Shown: piece after piece, positions 23,089 to 32,286 of the stretch
Layout: each line of letters begins with the position of its first letter
Position numbering within the stretch: the stretch's first letter is position 1
NCBI GenBank assembly: GCA_016946835.1
Contig: JACVTC010000031.1
Location: 1,445,001-1,490,055 of the forward strand
Reading direction: 5' to 3'
From: Neocallimastix lanati (nom. inval.)
Lineage: Eukaryota; Neocallimastigomycota; Neocallimastigomycetes; Neocallimastigales; Neocallimastigaceae
DNA length: 45,055 bases
Made by a program: the position numbers and the translations under genes
The notes under the pieces: generated by a model
Told to the model about the DNA's origin: nothing
Seen by the model: the letters and a program-made list of their open reading frames with translations, nothing else
Databases searched by the model: none

Positions 23089-23368
23089 ACTTACATTTAT
23101 CTATAAGCATTGAATCCTTAATACTATTAAATCCAATTTTTTTTAGAGCCATAGGAATAATCACCGTTTCAGGTACCTTCAGTTGTTTGGATTTCTCTCT
23201 TATTTCCTTTTTCACAGAATCACTAACAACTGCAACTATTCTACTCATATTTTCTTTTTGAGGCTTTAAATGCTCTTCATTTATTTCTTCATTATCCTTT
23301 GAACCAAGCTCATGAACCATGGCAGGAGGTAAATTTGCAATAATAGACTCTAATTCTTTACTAGCCAT
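23081..23368 (-). CDS. Small ParB-like/ribbon-helix-helix protein, 95 residues
   Basis: ATG to TAA is intact. The N-terminal half (MASKELESIIANLPPAMVHE and an acidic stretch) looks flexible. The C-terminal half has a strand-helix-helix pattern (SRIVAVVSDSVKKEIREKSK, then VPETVIIPMALKKIGF) typical of ribbon-helix-helix DNA-binding proteins such as small ParB/ParG proteins or plasmid antitoxins. Its partner is likely the ParA-type ATPase tail-to-tail with it, 6 bases away. In bacteria such pairs are usually co-directional, so the convergent order is odd and may reflect rearrangement. An AAAGGTG sequence precedes the start on the same strand. An alternative reading is an orphan antitoxin-like protein. 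Confidence 0.65.
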   Translation of the reverse strand: MASKELESIIANLPPAMVHELGSKDNEEINEEHLKPQKENMSRIVAVVSDSVKKEIREKSKQLKVPETVIIPMALKKIGFNSIKDSMLIDKCKLR

Positions 23369-23378
23369 AATGTTGTTT

Positions 23379-23386
23379 CACCTTTC
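23379..23386 (-). promoter_or_regulatory. Shine-Dalgarno-like GAAAGGTG before the ParB-like start
   Basis: On the minus strand GAAAGGTG precedes the ATG with a 10-nt gap, slightly long for a bacterial site. It resembles the one before the ATPase and is another trace of bacterial origin. Confidence 0.45.
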
Positions 23387-23526
23387 AAAATCAAGATAAA
23401 TATAAAGTATAAATTATAAATTGTAAAATATATTTTATATTTACAACAAATTAAGCCCTCTAATTTTAACAAGAAACTCCATAGAAAACAAAATATACTT
23501 TTTATTTTATGAATTATAAATTATAA

Positions 23527-24104
23527 TTATATTTTATTTTATTTTATTTTATTTTATTTTATTTTATTTTATTTTATTTTATTTTATTTTATTTTATTTT
23601 ATTTTATTTTATTTTATTTTATTTTATTTTATTTTATTTTATTTTATTTTATTTTATTTTATTTTATTTTATTTTATTTTATTTTATTTTATTTTATTTT
23701 ATTTTATTTTATTTTATTTTATTTTATTTTATTTTATTAAATCTGTACTTCATATTTAATATTCTACTATTTATTTTATTTTATTTTATTTTATTTTATT
23801 TTATTTTATTAAATCTGTACTTCATATTTAATATTCTACTATTTATTTTATTTTATTTTATTTTATTTTATTTTATTTTATTTTATTTTATTTTATTAAA
23901 TCTGTACTTCATATTTAATATTCTACTATTTATTTTATTTTATTTTATTTTATTTTATTTTATTTTATTTTATTTTATTTTATTTTATTTTATTTTATTT
24001 TATTTTATTTTATTTTATTTTATTTTATTTTATTTTATTTTATTTTATTTTATTTTATTTTATTTTATTTTATTTTATTTTATTTTATTTTATTTTATTT
24101 TATA
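23527..24104. repeat. TTTTA pentanucleotide satellite with higher-order units
   Basis: Nearly 580 bp of TTTTA/ATTTT units. Three times (near 23739, 23811 and 23898) the array is interrupted by the same spacer, AAATCTGTACTTCATATTTA followed by ATATTCTACTATTTA. The spacers are 72 and 87 bp apart, a difference of three pentamers. This is slippage combined with duplication of a larger unit, not a CRISPR array. Confidence 0.95.
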
Positions 24105-25319
24105 TATTAATACATTTATATAATTATATAAATAAATCATATTAAATATACATTAGAATTAAAGCTTCAAAAAATAAAATATTTTATCACACGTTTTAAA
24201 TTCTTTCCAATTTTTCAAAATATATATATATAATTAATATTATTTTTATATATAAAAAAATAAATATTAATAATTTAATAGAGGTAAAGATTAATAATTT
24301 AAAATATAATTATTAAAATTAACAAAAAACACAATATTTAAATAATGAATTGGTCATTTTTACACCTTTTAAATTCTCGTGCAATATTTTATAGAATTTA
24401 AAACTTTATAAAAATATTTTAATATTTAATAATTATCAATAAATATTCTTAATAATAATAATAATAATAATAATAAAGATGTCTAATTAAAAAAAAAAAA
24501 AATAAAAAAAAAAGTTATTTTAATATATTGTTAATTTTTTTTTTTTTTTTTTTTTTTAGACTAGGAATAAAAATATTTTGTTAAATAAAAAACAATTTAA
24601 TAAATAATTAATATTCATTATTATTATTAAATTGTTAGAATATGTGAAATGTATGAAAAATAAGCTTCAAATGTATTGAAACACATTGTAATATAAATAA
24701 TGTATAAGCCACAATGTATTAATATAAAAGCATTTAATTTAGAATAATTAAGTGTTAGTAACTCTTTATCATAAAATATATTAATAAAGTTGACATAATT
24801 ATAAACCATAAATTCATAACTCTTAACAGATTAAGAGTCTCATCTGACTCATAAAAAGATTCATAGCAAAAGAATCTTTTGCCGGAAACAATATTATGTC
24901 AAAAAAGAAAAAAAATAAAATAAAATAATTGAGCTTTAAATTATGATAAAGGTTGCTCATTATGTCAATTTTTAAGATGACTAATAAAACTGATAACTGA
25001 TCAAAATGATCAAGAAAGAAAATTGAAGAAACGCGTAAAATATAAAACTGTTGATAAAAGAAGTTATTTCAGGATAAGTAAAACTCAAAAAAAAAAATAT
25101 AAAAATATTTATTTACAAAGAAAAAACACGTATAAAGGTATATAAAAGAAAATTATATATCTTCATACTAGAGACTCTTAATTGAAATTATAATTTGATA
25201 TTTTAACAAATAAGCTTTTGGCTATTAGTAATATAATATCTATACATTAAGGAATCTACTATGTGATGGACTATTTCCTCCCCATGAATATACAAAACAT
25301 ATTATTTAAAGTAAGTTAT
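24105..25319. other. A/T-rich intergenic region with a hairpin cluster
   Basis: No convincing coding frame. It contains an ATA/AAT repeat (about 24450-24478), A- and T-runs at about 24489-24560 and the hairpin cluster listed next. The last 300 bases are the upstream region of the small Asn-rich gene. Confidence 0.6.
24819..24880. other. Cluster of three perfect short hairpins
   Basis: ACTCTTAA-CAGA-TTAAGAGT (24819-24838) has an 8-bp stem. GAGTC-TCATCT-GACTC (24835-24850) has a 5-bp stem and overlaps the first as an alternative fold. AAAAGATTC-ATAGCAAAA-GAATCTTTT (24854-24880) has a 9-bp stem. The strand is unknown. It could be a terminator or a structured RNA. Confidence 0.5.
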
Positions 25320-25387
25320 TTTAACGCGTATTTATAAATATCAAACGCGTATATATAAATATAAACTACAATAAAGGAGGAGTCTAT
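25320..25387 (+). promoter_or_regulatory. Upstream region with ACGCGT (MCB-like) motifs and TATA-like sequence
   Basis: ACGCGT occurs at about 25324 and 25345, both followed by A/T-rich TATTTATAAATA or TATATATAAATA sequence, with a further copy at about 25031. ACGCGT is the MluI cell-cycle box of fungi. AAAGGAGGAG directly before the start resembles a Shine-Dalgarno but is probably chance here. Confidence 0.4.
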
Positions 25388-25672
25388 ATGTCAGAGACCT
25401 CATATAAAATAATTAATAATAAAAATAATAATCAAAATAATTCAAATGAGGAAATTTTCTATGACATTCCTGACGATGGTAGTGATTATCCGTCATCTAT
25501 TTCCTCACCAGATTTCAATCAAAACAATCAAAATAAGACACCATCTAATAGTTCTTTCGGATATAAACAAAATATTGAAAAAACGAATAAATTTGATAGT
25601 TGTAACGAAATCCTCAGTTTGGTAAAGAATGAATTAATAACCTTTATTTTATTATTAATAATTCTTTACTAA
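25388..25672 (+). CDS. Small Asn/Ser-rich hypothetical protein with hydrophobic C-terminus
   Basis: A 94-residue frame from an ATG (MSETSYKIINNKNNNQNNSN) to TAA. Residues 10-60 are Asn-, Gln- and Ser-rich with an acidic patch (EEIFYDIPDDGSDYP), typical of gut fungal disordered regions. The last 12 residues (LITFILLLIILY) are strongly hydrophobic and could be a tail anchor. Alternatively GTAAAG at about 25621 is a splice donor and the gene continues in a later exon; no matching acceptor and exon were recognised. Family unknown. Confidence 0.5.
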   Translation: MSETSYKIINNKNNNQNNSNEEIFYDIPDDGSDYPSSISSPDFNQNNQNKTPSNSSFGYKQNIEKTNKFDSCNEILSLVKNELITFILLLIILY

Positions 25673-27623
25673 ATTGTACTTTCCTATATTCTTCATAACC
25701 TAAACCTCATTGTAAATTTAATTTATTTTGATATAAATTAATTTACACTTGTAAATAATGTAAATAAATTTTAATTAATTACTTTATTGTTATATTATTA
25801 AATATATGTATATATTAAAATACAATTGTAAATATTAAAATTATACTTTTAAGATACTAAATTATTAAAACTATTAATTAAATATTATTATAAAAATTAT
25901 TATAAAATTATTAAAATTATTAATTAAATATTATTCTAAAAATTATTATAAATAATTAATATTATAAAATTATTAAAATTATTAAATATTATTATAAAAA
26001 TTTATTTATTATAACTATTAAATATTATTATAAAATTATTAAGATTATTAATTAAATTTATTATTAAAAATTATTATTAAAAATTTTTACTTATTATAAA
26101 AATTATTATTTAAATATTATCAAATTTATTAATTAAATATTATAAAAATTTTATTTTATTTTGAAAATAATTACAAGTATTATTTAAAATAATTAAAGAT
26201 TATTAAATTTATTATATTAATCTTTAAAAACAATTTATTTAACTTAAAAATATCACGGAAAATAGTAAAAACTATTTTCTATATATTTATTTTATAATTA
26301 TTTTTAATTAAATTATATTTGAATATTATATTATTATATTTATAAAAATTAAAACAAAAATGAATTATTGATATAAAATTAATTCAATAATTCTATAAAA
26401 TTACTTAAATTATAAACAATTAATTATACTTTAAATTTATAAAAAAATATAAATATTGTAACAATTTCTTAAAAATTAAATATGTGTACTTTAAATAAAA
26501 AAAAAAATTTTATATTAATAAAAAAAATAAATAAATAACTTTTAAAAAAAAAAAGAATTATTATTTTTTTTTTTTTATTAAAATCAAAGCAGGGTAATAC
26601 CCGTCCCCCCCCTGCTTGATTTTAAATATCTAAGTGTCAACCCCGAGTCTACCATGTTAAGGTTCGGAGAGAGGGAAAAATAAAAATAAGTATTAATATA
26701 AACAATAAAAAATAAACAAACAAGAAAATTAATAAACAAAATAAATTTTTGTTTTATAAATCCTTTATTAAAATTTTATTTAAAAATTACAATATTAAAT
26801 TACAATATAAAAAAAATACAATTTTTTTACTGTTATTTATATTTTTTTTTCTTAAAATAATAGAAATGGTAAAGCCATTTCTTTGTATAATAAAAATTAA
26901 TTATTAAATATTTTATATTAATTTTTTATTATTAATATAATTATTATTTAACTTATAATAAATAATACTTATATATTAATCTATTACTAATTATTTATTA
27001 CTAATCTACTTAATTATATATTTTAAAAGACAAATTTTTTTATTTTACAGAAGTTAATTCTTTGGTTTAGTAATATTTATTTAATCCTAAAGTTTAATTT
27101 TACTAAGTTTAGAAAAATAATATTATTTAAATTATTAATATAAAAATTATAATCATTTCATCAAATTTATAATATAATATTTATAATAAAACATATAATA
27201 ATAATATAATTATTTCCTTTTATGTTTAATCTTTTATTAGTAATCATTAATACAATTTTTTTAATTTGGAATTTTCCAAAGAAATAATTGATATTGATAA
27301 GTTTAATATTAATAAAAGAAATATTGATAAGATTTTGATAAACTATAAAGAAAATTGATAAAATAAACTATATAATATTGATAAGGATTTTAATAATAAT
27401 AAAATATAGATAAGAATAATAAAGGTAGCATAGATAAGGAATTAATTTTAAATATACTTTTTTAAATAGTATAATTTAATTTGTACTAATTAGGAATATA
27501 GATTAATTTATTAGAATATAGAAAGTTCCAAAAGAATAAAGAATCAAATAATTTGTTTAAGGGTTAAATGAATCATTTAAGATGCATAACCAAAAGAACA
27601 TTATTTGGGCATTCTTTATCAAC
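25673..27623. other. A/T-rich region left of the retrotransposon cluster
   Basis: No gene seen. It holds a GC-rich hairpin (26579-26624), a perfect 8-bp hairpin AGAAATGG-TAAAG-CCATTTCT (26862-26882), and seven GATAA/GATAAG-type motifs between about 27296 and 27438. The right end is the pre-insertion flank of E1. Confidence 0.6.
26579..26624. other. GC-rich imperfect hairpin with an 8-C run
   Basis: TAAAATCAAAGCAGGG pairs with CCCCTGCTTGATTTTA with one bulged A; the loop holds TAATACCCGTCCCC. GC-rich sequence continues to about 26680 (CCCCGAGTCTACC, AAGGTTCGGAG). It is striking in this A/T context. It does not fold as a tRNA. Confidence 0.55.
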
Positions 27624-27627
27624 CAAG
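27624..27627. other. Target-site duplication CAAG, left of E1
   Basis: CAAG precedes the TG of the E1 LTR. The equivalent 4-base segments are TAAG at 35122-35125 and CAAG at 43191-43194. Confidence 0.6.
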
Positions 27628-28302
27628 TGACAAATGTTGATTATTATCTTAATTTAGAATTTACTTCTAAAAGTGATAATAATTTGTCAATTAAAAGGGT
27701 AGTTATTAACACAAAAATGTTAATTAAAACACTACAGTTTAAAATAAGAAAAGAATATTTTTTTTTTTTTTTATAATAAAACTTTATTTATCAATATAAA
27801 ATTGTACTTTTTATTATTTTGAATATTTATATTCTTAATAAAAAGTATTTAAAATAAATGAGAATAAAAGAAAATAATTTATTAAAACTTAAATTTTAAA
27901 TTTTTAATTCTTGAATTCTGATTTTTTATTTTTAAAGAAATATTTACATGTTTTTATATTTTTCTTTTAAGTTTAAATTATTTAAAATAAAACTATATAA
28001 TTATTTTAAGTAAACACTTTTAAGATAAAATAAACAATTTTGTTATTATTAATAAGTTTCTTTTTAATTAATATTAATATCAATTTAAACTGAGATTTAA
28101 TTTAAAATCGTTAAAGTAAAATAAAAGAATAATTTAATATAAAATACATTGTTCTTTAAATTAAAATAATATTTATTTAATAATTTTAAATCTTTTAATT
28201 TATTTTTATTAAAATATTATTTTATAATTATCAATAACTAATGAAGAGGGTTATTATTCCATTTTATTGATTTTTCTTAATTTATAATTTGGTTATTTAT
28301 CA
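27628..28302 (-). repeat. E1 3' LTR
   Basis: 675 bp, TGATAAATAACC...CATTTGTCA in the coding direction, so TG...CA ends. The purine-rich GGTGGAGGAAT just upstream is the likely polypurine tract. The pol stop codon lies inside the first 10 bases of the LTR. Confidence 0.88.
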
Positions 28303-29436
28303 ATTCCTCCACCATCAGATTGAACTTCGTCTCTTGAAGTTGTAATATTTTCTTCTCTTATTGTATATGGATAAACATTTTTAATATGTACGTTTCTTGC
28401 AAGTAATTTTCCAGTTTGTGGGTCTTCTAATACTACTGTGTTGAATTTTGGTTCTTTTACAACTCTAAATGGTCCGTAAAAGTAAGGGTCTAACTTTGTT
28501 CTGTTAATTAATCTTATCATCACATAGTCTCCAATTTTGTATTGTTTCTTTAAGGCTTTATTGAAACCTATTCTGTGTTCCCAATATTTATTAGCATATT
28601 CTGAATATCCTATTGCTTCTTTTACCCATTTGTAATGTCTTAAAAATCTTCGAAAATTAAATTCGTCTTCTGTTTCTCCTTCTTCTTGGTGAATATCCGG
28701 AAACATGATTTCCATTGGCCAAGTATCCCTTCTTCCATATAATAGTTCAAAACTGCTGAATTTAGTTTTTGAACTTTTTGTTGTTCTAAGTGCCCATAAG
28801 ACTGATGGAAGACATTCGTCCCATTCCTGTTCTTCCGTTATTAATAATCGTAATATTTTTCCAATCTCTCTATTTCTGTTTTCTATCATTCCATTTGATT
28901 GTGGATGGTGTGGTGCAGTAAAATGTACCCATGATCCATATAAATCGATCATCATTTTTGTAATATCCGAAATGAATGAGGATCCATTATCTGTTATGAT
29001 TATTTCTGGTGGTCCATGTCTTGCTATTACTTCTGTTAAAAATTTAATTACCTGTTCTGATTTAATATCTGGTATAGCTTTGGCTTCTGGCCATTTAGTA
29101 AAGTAATCAACTAAAGTAATTATATATTTATTACCTTGTTTTGTGGCTGGTAACGGTCCGATAATATCTAGTCCTACTCTGGTAAAAGGTTTTTCAATTG
29201 GTGTAATATGATCTTCTGTATTTTGTGGTAGTGATTTGGGTCTAAATAGTTGACACTTGTGGCATGATCGAACCCACATTCTAACATCATTCCATATTCC
29301 AGGCCAGTAGTATGATTCTAAAATTCTTAAAGTAGTCTTTTCAGCACCTTCATGGCCGACGTTATGAGCTCTATCAATAATATCTTTCTTATCTTCATCT
29401 CTATAAATGACTTTTAAATATAAATCGTTTTTTTTT
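28293..29436 (-). CDS. pol: E1 pol, C-terminal part: integrase (frame-shifted from upstream pol)
   Basis: This is the integrase part of the E1 polyprotein. From the T-run at 29428-29436 the frame reads DLYLKVIYRDEDKKDIIDRA, then the zinc-binding HHCC region (HNVGHEG ... CHKC) and the catalytic core. From the internal Met at 29279, core Asp38 (GLDIIGPL), Asp97 (ITDNGSS) and Glu133 (SNGMIENRN) keep the D,D35E spacing. A GPY/F-like module (YFYGPFRV) follows, then a short tail ending GGGIDK. The stop overlaps the LTR by 10 bases. It lies in the +1 frame relative to the RT part; removing one A from the coding A9 run would restore the frame. Confidence 0.88.
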
Positions 29437-32154
29437 ATAATATAAAGTGTTATCTATTATTTGATAATTTTTGCTAAAATATTTTCTTATACCTTCTGGT
29501 AAGTCTAAATCTCTTGGGTTGATATCACTTAAAATAGCATTAATACAATTTGTAACACTTTCATTTTGTTTTGATGGTAATCTAGATAAAGCATCTGCGA
29601 ATATGTTAGACTTTCCTTTTTCGTATATTAATTTTATTTTATATTTATTAAATTCTTCTATCCATCTAAAATGTCTATTTTTGGTTGGTATGCTATTTTC
29701 AAAAAAACCTAAAAGTGGTTTATGGTCAGTAATTACTGTTGTTATTTGTTTATTACTTACAATATATTCGCGGAATTTCTTTAAACTATAAATAACTGCT
29801 AAGCCTTCCAGATCGGTTATAGAGTAATTTTCTTCTGCAGGCTTTAAGGATCTGCTAACACAATAAATTGGATGTTCCAATTTATCTTCCTCCCGTTGCA
29901 AGAGTACACCCCCGATTCCTTTGATAGAAGCATCTGTTCTAATAATGAATGGCCTATTGAAATCAGGAAAGGCAAGTATTGGATCTTTCAAGAGACAATT
30001 TCTTAAGTCTTCAAATGCTAAGGTACAATCATTATTCCAATTATAATTATTATTTTTCTTTAAAAGTTTGAATAGTGGACTAGCTCTAATAGAAAAGTTT
30101 TTTATAAATTTTCTGTAATAACTTACCAAACCAAGAAATGATCTTAATTGAGAAATATTCTTTGGGTTTTCCCATAAGGCAATACTTTGGACTTTTGATG
30201 GTGCAGTTTTTAATCCATCAGCTGTTAGTACATGTCCTAAAACTTCGACTTTTTCTTTAAAAAATTGACACTTTTGTAAATTTATTGATAAATTATATTT
30301 TGAGAATATATCGAATACTAATTTTAAGTGTTTTATGTGCTCTTTTAAATTCTTAGAATAAACCACGATATCGTCAATATAGACAAATAAGCATTCACCT
30401 ATTAATGGTAGCAATATCCGATTCATTTCTCGTTGGAATGTCGCTGGCGCATTTGTTAGTCCAAAAGGCATTACTAAAAAATTGTAATTTCCAAATTTTG
30501 TGGTGAATGATGTTTTCTCGATATCTTTCTTATTCATTGGTATTTGGTGGTAACCAGAAAATAAATCCAATGCGGAAAATATTTTTGCACCCTTTACTGA
30601 TGTTACTAATTCGTCAATGAGAGGCAAGGCATAAGAATCTTTTATTGTAATATTATTCAGTTTTCTATAATCAATACACATTCTCCATTTTCCATTTTTC
30701 TTTTGAACAAGTAATACTGGGAATGCCCATGGTGAATGGGAAGGTTCTATTAGTCCTTTGTTTAATAATGATATTATTTCCTCCTTAAGAATATTTGAAT
30801 GTTCCTTTGATAATTTGTACGGTTTTAATTTTATTGGTACATTGGTAGTTGTTATTATATTATGAGGATGCAAATTTGCAGTTGTTAATTGAGAAAGAGA
30901 AGTTGCCATACACTTTTGATTATTTAATATTAAAATTTTAAATTCTTCCTTTATTTCAATTGGTACTTCGTTAATTATTTCGTTAAGAGTATTCATAAAT
31001 TCATTTTCTTCTTCGTTTGAAATAATAATTGAATTAATTAAAGGTATGTCCTGTTTACTATTAATGATTTCGCTAACTTTAATTAAACCTTTATCAGTCT
31101 TCTTGTAAATAAAATCATCATCTGGGTCAATTAATAATCTATATTTCTTTTGTATACTTCTTCCTATAATTAAATCATAATAATTATTTGTATAGTCTAT
31201 AATATAAAATTTTTCATTAATAGTTAAATTTTCACTTATTTTTAATTTTATAGTTGTATAATATTGAGTTGGTATTAATGTTCCGTCAGCTATAGCAATG
31301 GTAATTGTTTCGTCAGTTTTTACTATGTTATTTAATTCAGTTTTATTAAAACTTTCTAAGGTAATTATATTAATATTTGCACCAGTATCAAATAATACTT
31401 TAAAAGGTTGGTTATTTATTTCCCCAATGATAATCGGTATATTAAAATTCGCTATTGAACATAAAATTCTTTCTACTCTTGGCTTTAGACCCTGTTCCAA
31501 TTCTTTTCTTATTGCTGGACTTGCTGCTAATAGCTGTGCTAAATTAATTTTTGGATAGATTGATTTGATTTCTTCAATAATATTAAACTTTTGTTCTTTA
31601 TCTAATAATTTTATTTCAGTCATATTCCTTTTAGTAATAAATTTTGTTGGCTTATTTTCATTATAATTATCTTTATCTAAATCAATTACATTATTTGTTT
31701 TTATTTCATTTTTATTTTTATAATTTTCATTATTTTTATTACTATTATTATTTTTATTATCATCATTATTCTTATTATCATAATTATTTTTATTATTTGT
31801 ATTATTTGTATTATTTGTATTATTGGTATTATTGGTATTATTTGTATTATTATCATTATTATTACTAATTCCATTACTGTCATTATTATTAATAATACCA
31901 TCATTACTATGATTATTATTAAGATTTATACTTTCCTCAAGATTATTTTTATTTTCTATTCCTTGATTATTATTAGTTTCGTTATTTTCATTCTGGTTGG
32001 AGTATTCTTCTTCATTGTCATCTATATCCATGGCTCTTCTTCTTTTGTCTCTAATTTCTTTTTTTTGTTGTTTTACTATTTTAATTTTGGGTTGGTTTAA
32101 TATTGAAGGTTTAATAATTGATTTATTTGATAATTTTATTTTGTTTTTATTCAA
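29401..32154 (-). CDS. pol: E1 pol, N-terminal part: protease, reverse transcriptase, RNase H
   Basis: About 917 residues in this frame; true entry is by -1 frameshift from gag at 32280-32286, and the frame is open across the whole gap. A long Asn-rich linker (residues 50-155, with repeated NNT) leads to a retropepsin with canonical DTGA (256-259). RT blocks are WRMCIDYRKLN (490-500), ALDLFSGYHQIPM (528-540), MPFGLTNAPATFQREM (562-577) and active site YIDD (592-595). RNase H is at PFIIRTDAS (735-743). It stops early after the homopolymer frameshift. The product copies RNA to cDNA in virus-like particles. Confidence 0.92.
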   Translation of the reverse strand: MNKNKIKLSNKSIIKPSILNQPKIKIVKQQKKEIRDKRRRAMDIDDNEEEYSNQNENNETNNNQGIENKNNLEESINLNNNHSNDGIINNNDSNGISNNNDNNTNNTNNTNNTNNTNNTNNKNNYDNKNNDDNKNNNSNKNNENYKNKNEIKTNNVIDLDKDNYNENKPTKFITKRNMTEIKLLDKEQKFNIIEEIKSIYPKINLAQLLAASPAIRKELEQGLKPRVERILCSIANFNIPIIIGEINNQPFKVLFDTGANINIITLESFNKTELNNIVKTDETITIAIADGTLIPTQYYTTIKLKISENLTINEKFYIIDYTNNYYDLIIGRSIQKKYRLLIDPDDDFIYKKTDKGLIKVSEIINSKQDIPLINSIIISNEEENEFMNTLNEIINEVPIEIKEEFKILILNNQKCMATSLSQLTTANLHPHNIITTTNVPIKLKPYKLSKEHSNILKEEIISLLNKGLIEPSHSPWAFPVLLVQKKNGKWRMCIDYRKLNNITIKDSYALPLIDELVTSVKGAKIFSALDLFSGYHQIPMNKKDIEKTSFTTKFGNYNFLVMPFGLTNAPATFQREMNRILLPLIGECLFVYIDDIVVYSKNLKEHIKHLKLVFDIFSKYNLSINLQKCQFFKEKVEVLGHVLTADGLKTAPSKVQSIALWENPKNISQLRSFLGLVSYYRKFIKNFSIRASPLFKLLKKNNNYNWNNDCTLAFEDLRNCLLKDPILAFPDFNRPFIIRTDASIKGIGGVLLQREEDKLEHPIYCVSRSLKPAEENYSITDLEGLAVIYSLKKFREYIVSNKQITTVITDHKPLLGFFENSIPTKNRHFRWIEEFNKYKIKLIYEKGKSNIFADALSRLPSKQNESVTNCINAILSDINPRDLDLPEGIRKYFSKNYQIIDNTLYYKKKRFIFKSHL
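31791..31853. repeat. TATTATTTG nonanucleotide repeat inside E1 pol
   Basis: About seven TATTATTTG/TATTATTGG units encode the Asn-Asn-Thr repeat of the pol linker. The in-frame 9-bp period allows length change without loss of frame. Confidence 0.85.
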
Positions 32155-32253
32155 TTGATTTGAAGTTGTAATCTTTTTTTTTTGTGCGGCATTAATTGTG
32201 TATATGTTATTGTTATTATTGGAATTTATTGTATTTGCAATTTTATTTATATT

Positions 32254-32286
32254 GGGAGATTGCGTACTCCCATTATTTATTTTAAA
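32254..32286 (-). promoter_or_regulatory. E1 gag-pol -1 ribosomal frameshift signal
   Basis: In the coding direction TTTAAAA (32286-32280) sits as T TTA AAA in the gag frame, a standard X XXY YYZ heptamer. The gag stop TAA follows directly. After an 8-nt spacer comes a hairpin GGGAG-TACGCAAT-CTCCC (32271-32254). Slipping -1 enters a frame open into pol. Confidence 0.85.

Noticed and set aside
23527-24104. CRISPR-like array (repeated blocks with spacers)
   Set aside because: The repeat is a pure pentanucleotide and the three spacers are identical to each other, the opposite of CRISPR structure.
25374-25387. Shine-Dalgarno (AAAGGAGGAG) before the Asn-rich gene as proof of bacterial origin
   Set aside because: The product is Asn-rich and A/T-coded like host genes, and ACGCGT fungal-type motifs lie upstream; a purine run of this length can arise by chance.
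26579-26680. tRNA gene near the retrotransposon target
   Set aside because: No cloverleaf can be drawn: no matching acceptor stem and no A-box, only a GGTTCGG resembling part of a B-box.
27582-27776. Plus-strand 64-codon frame, repeated at 33901-34095
   Set aside because: The repetition comes from the E1 LTRs, not from a duplicated gene; the frame is antisense to the element and ends in poly-T.
31644-31904. Tyr-rich plus-strand frame and Ile-rich minus-strand frame
   Set aside because: Both are other-frame readings of the Asn-repeat linker of E1 pol.
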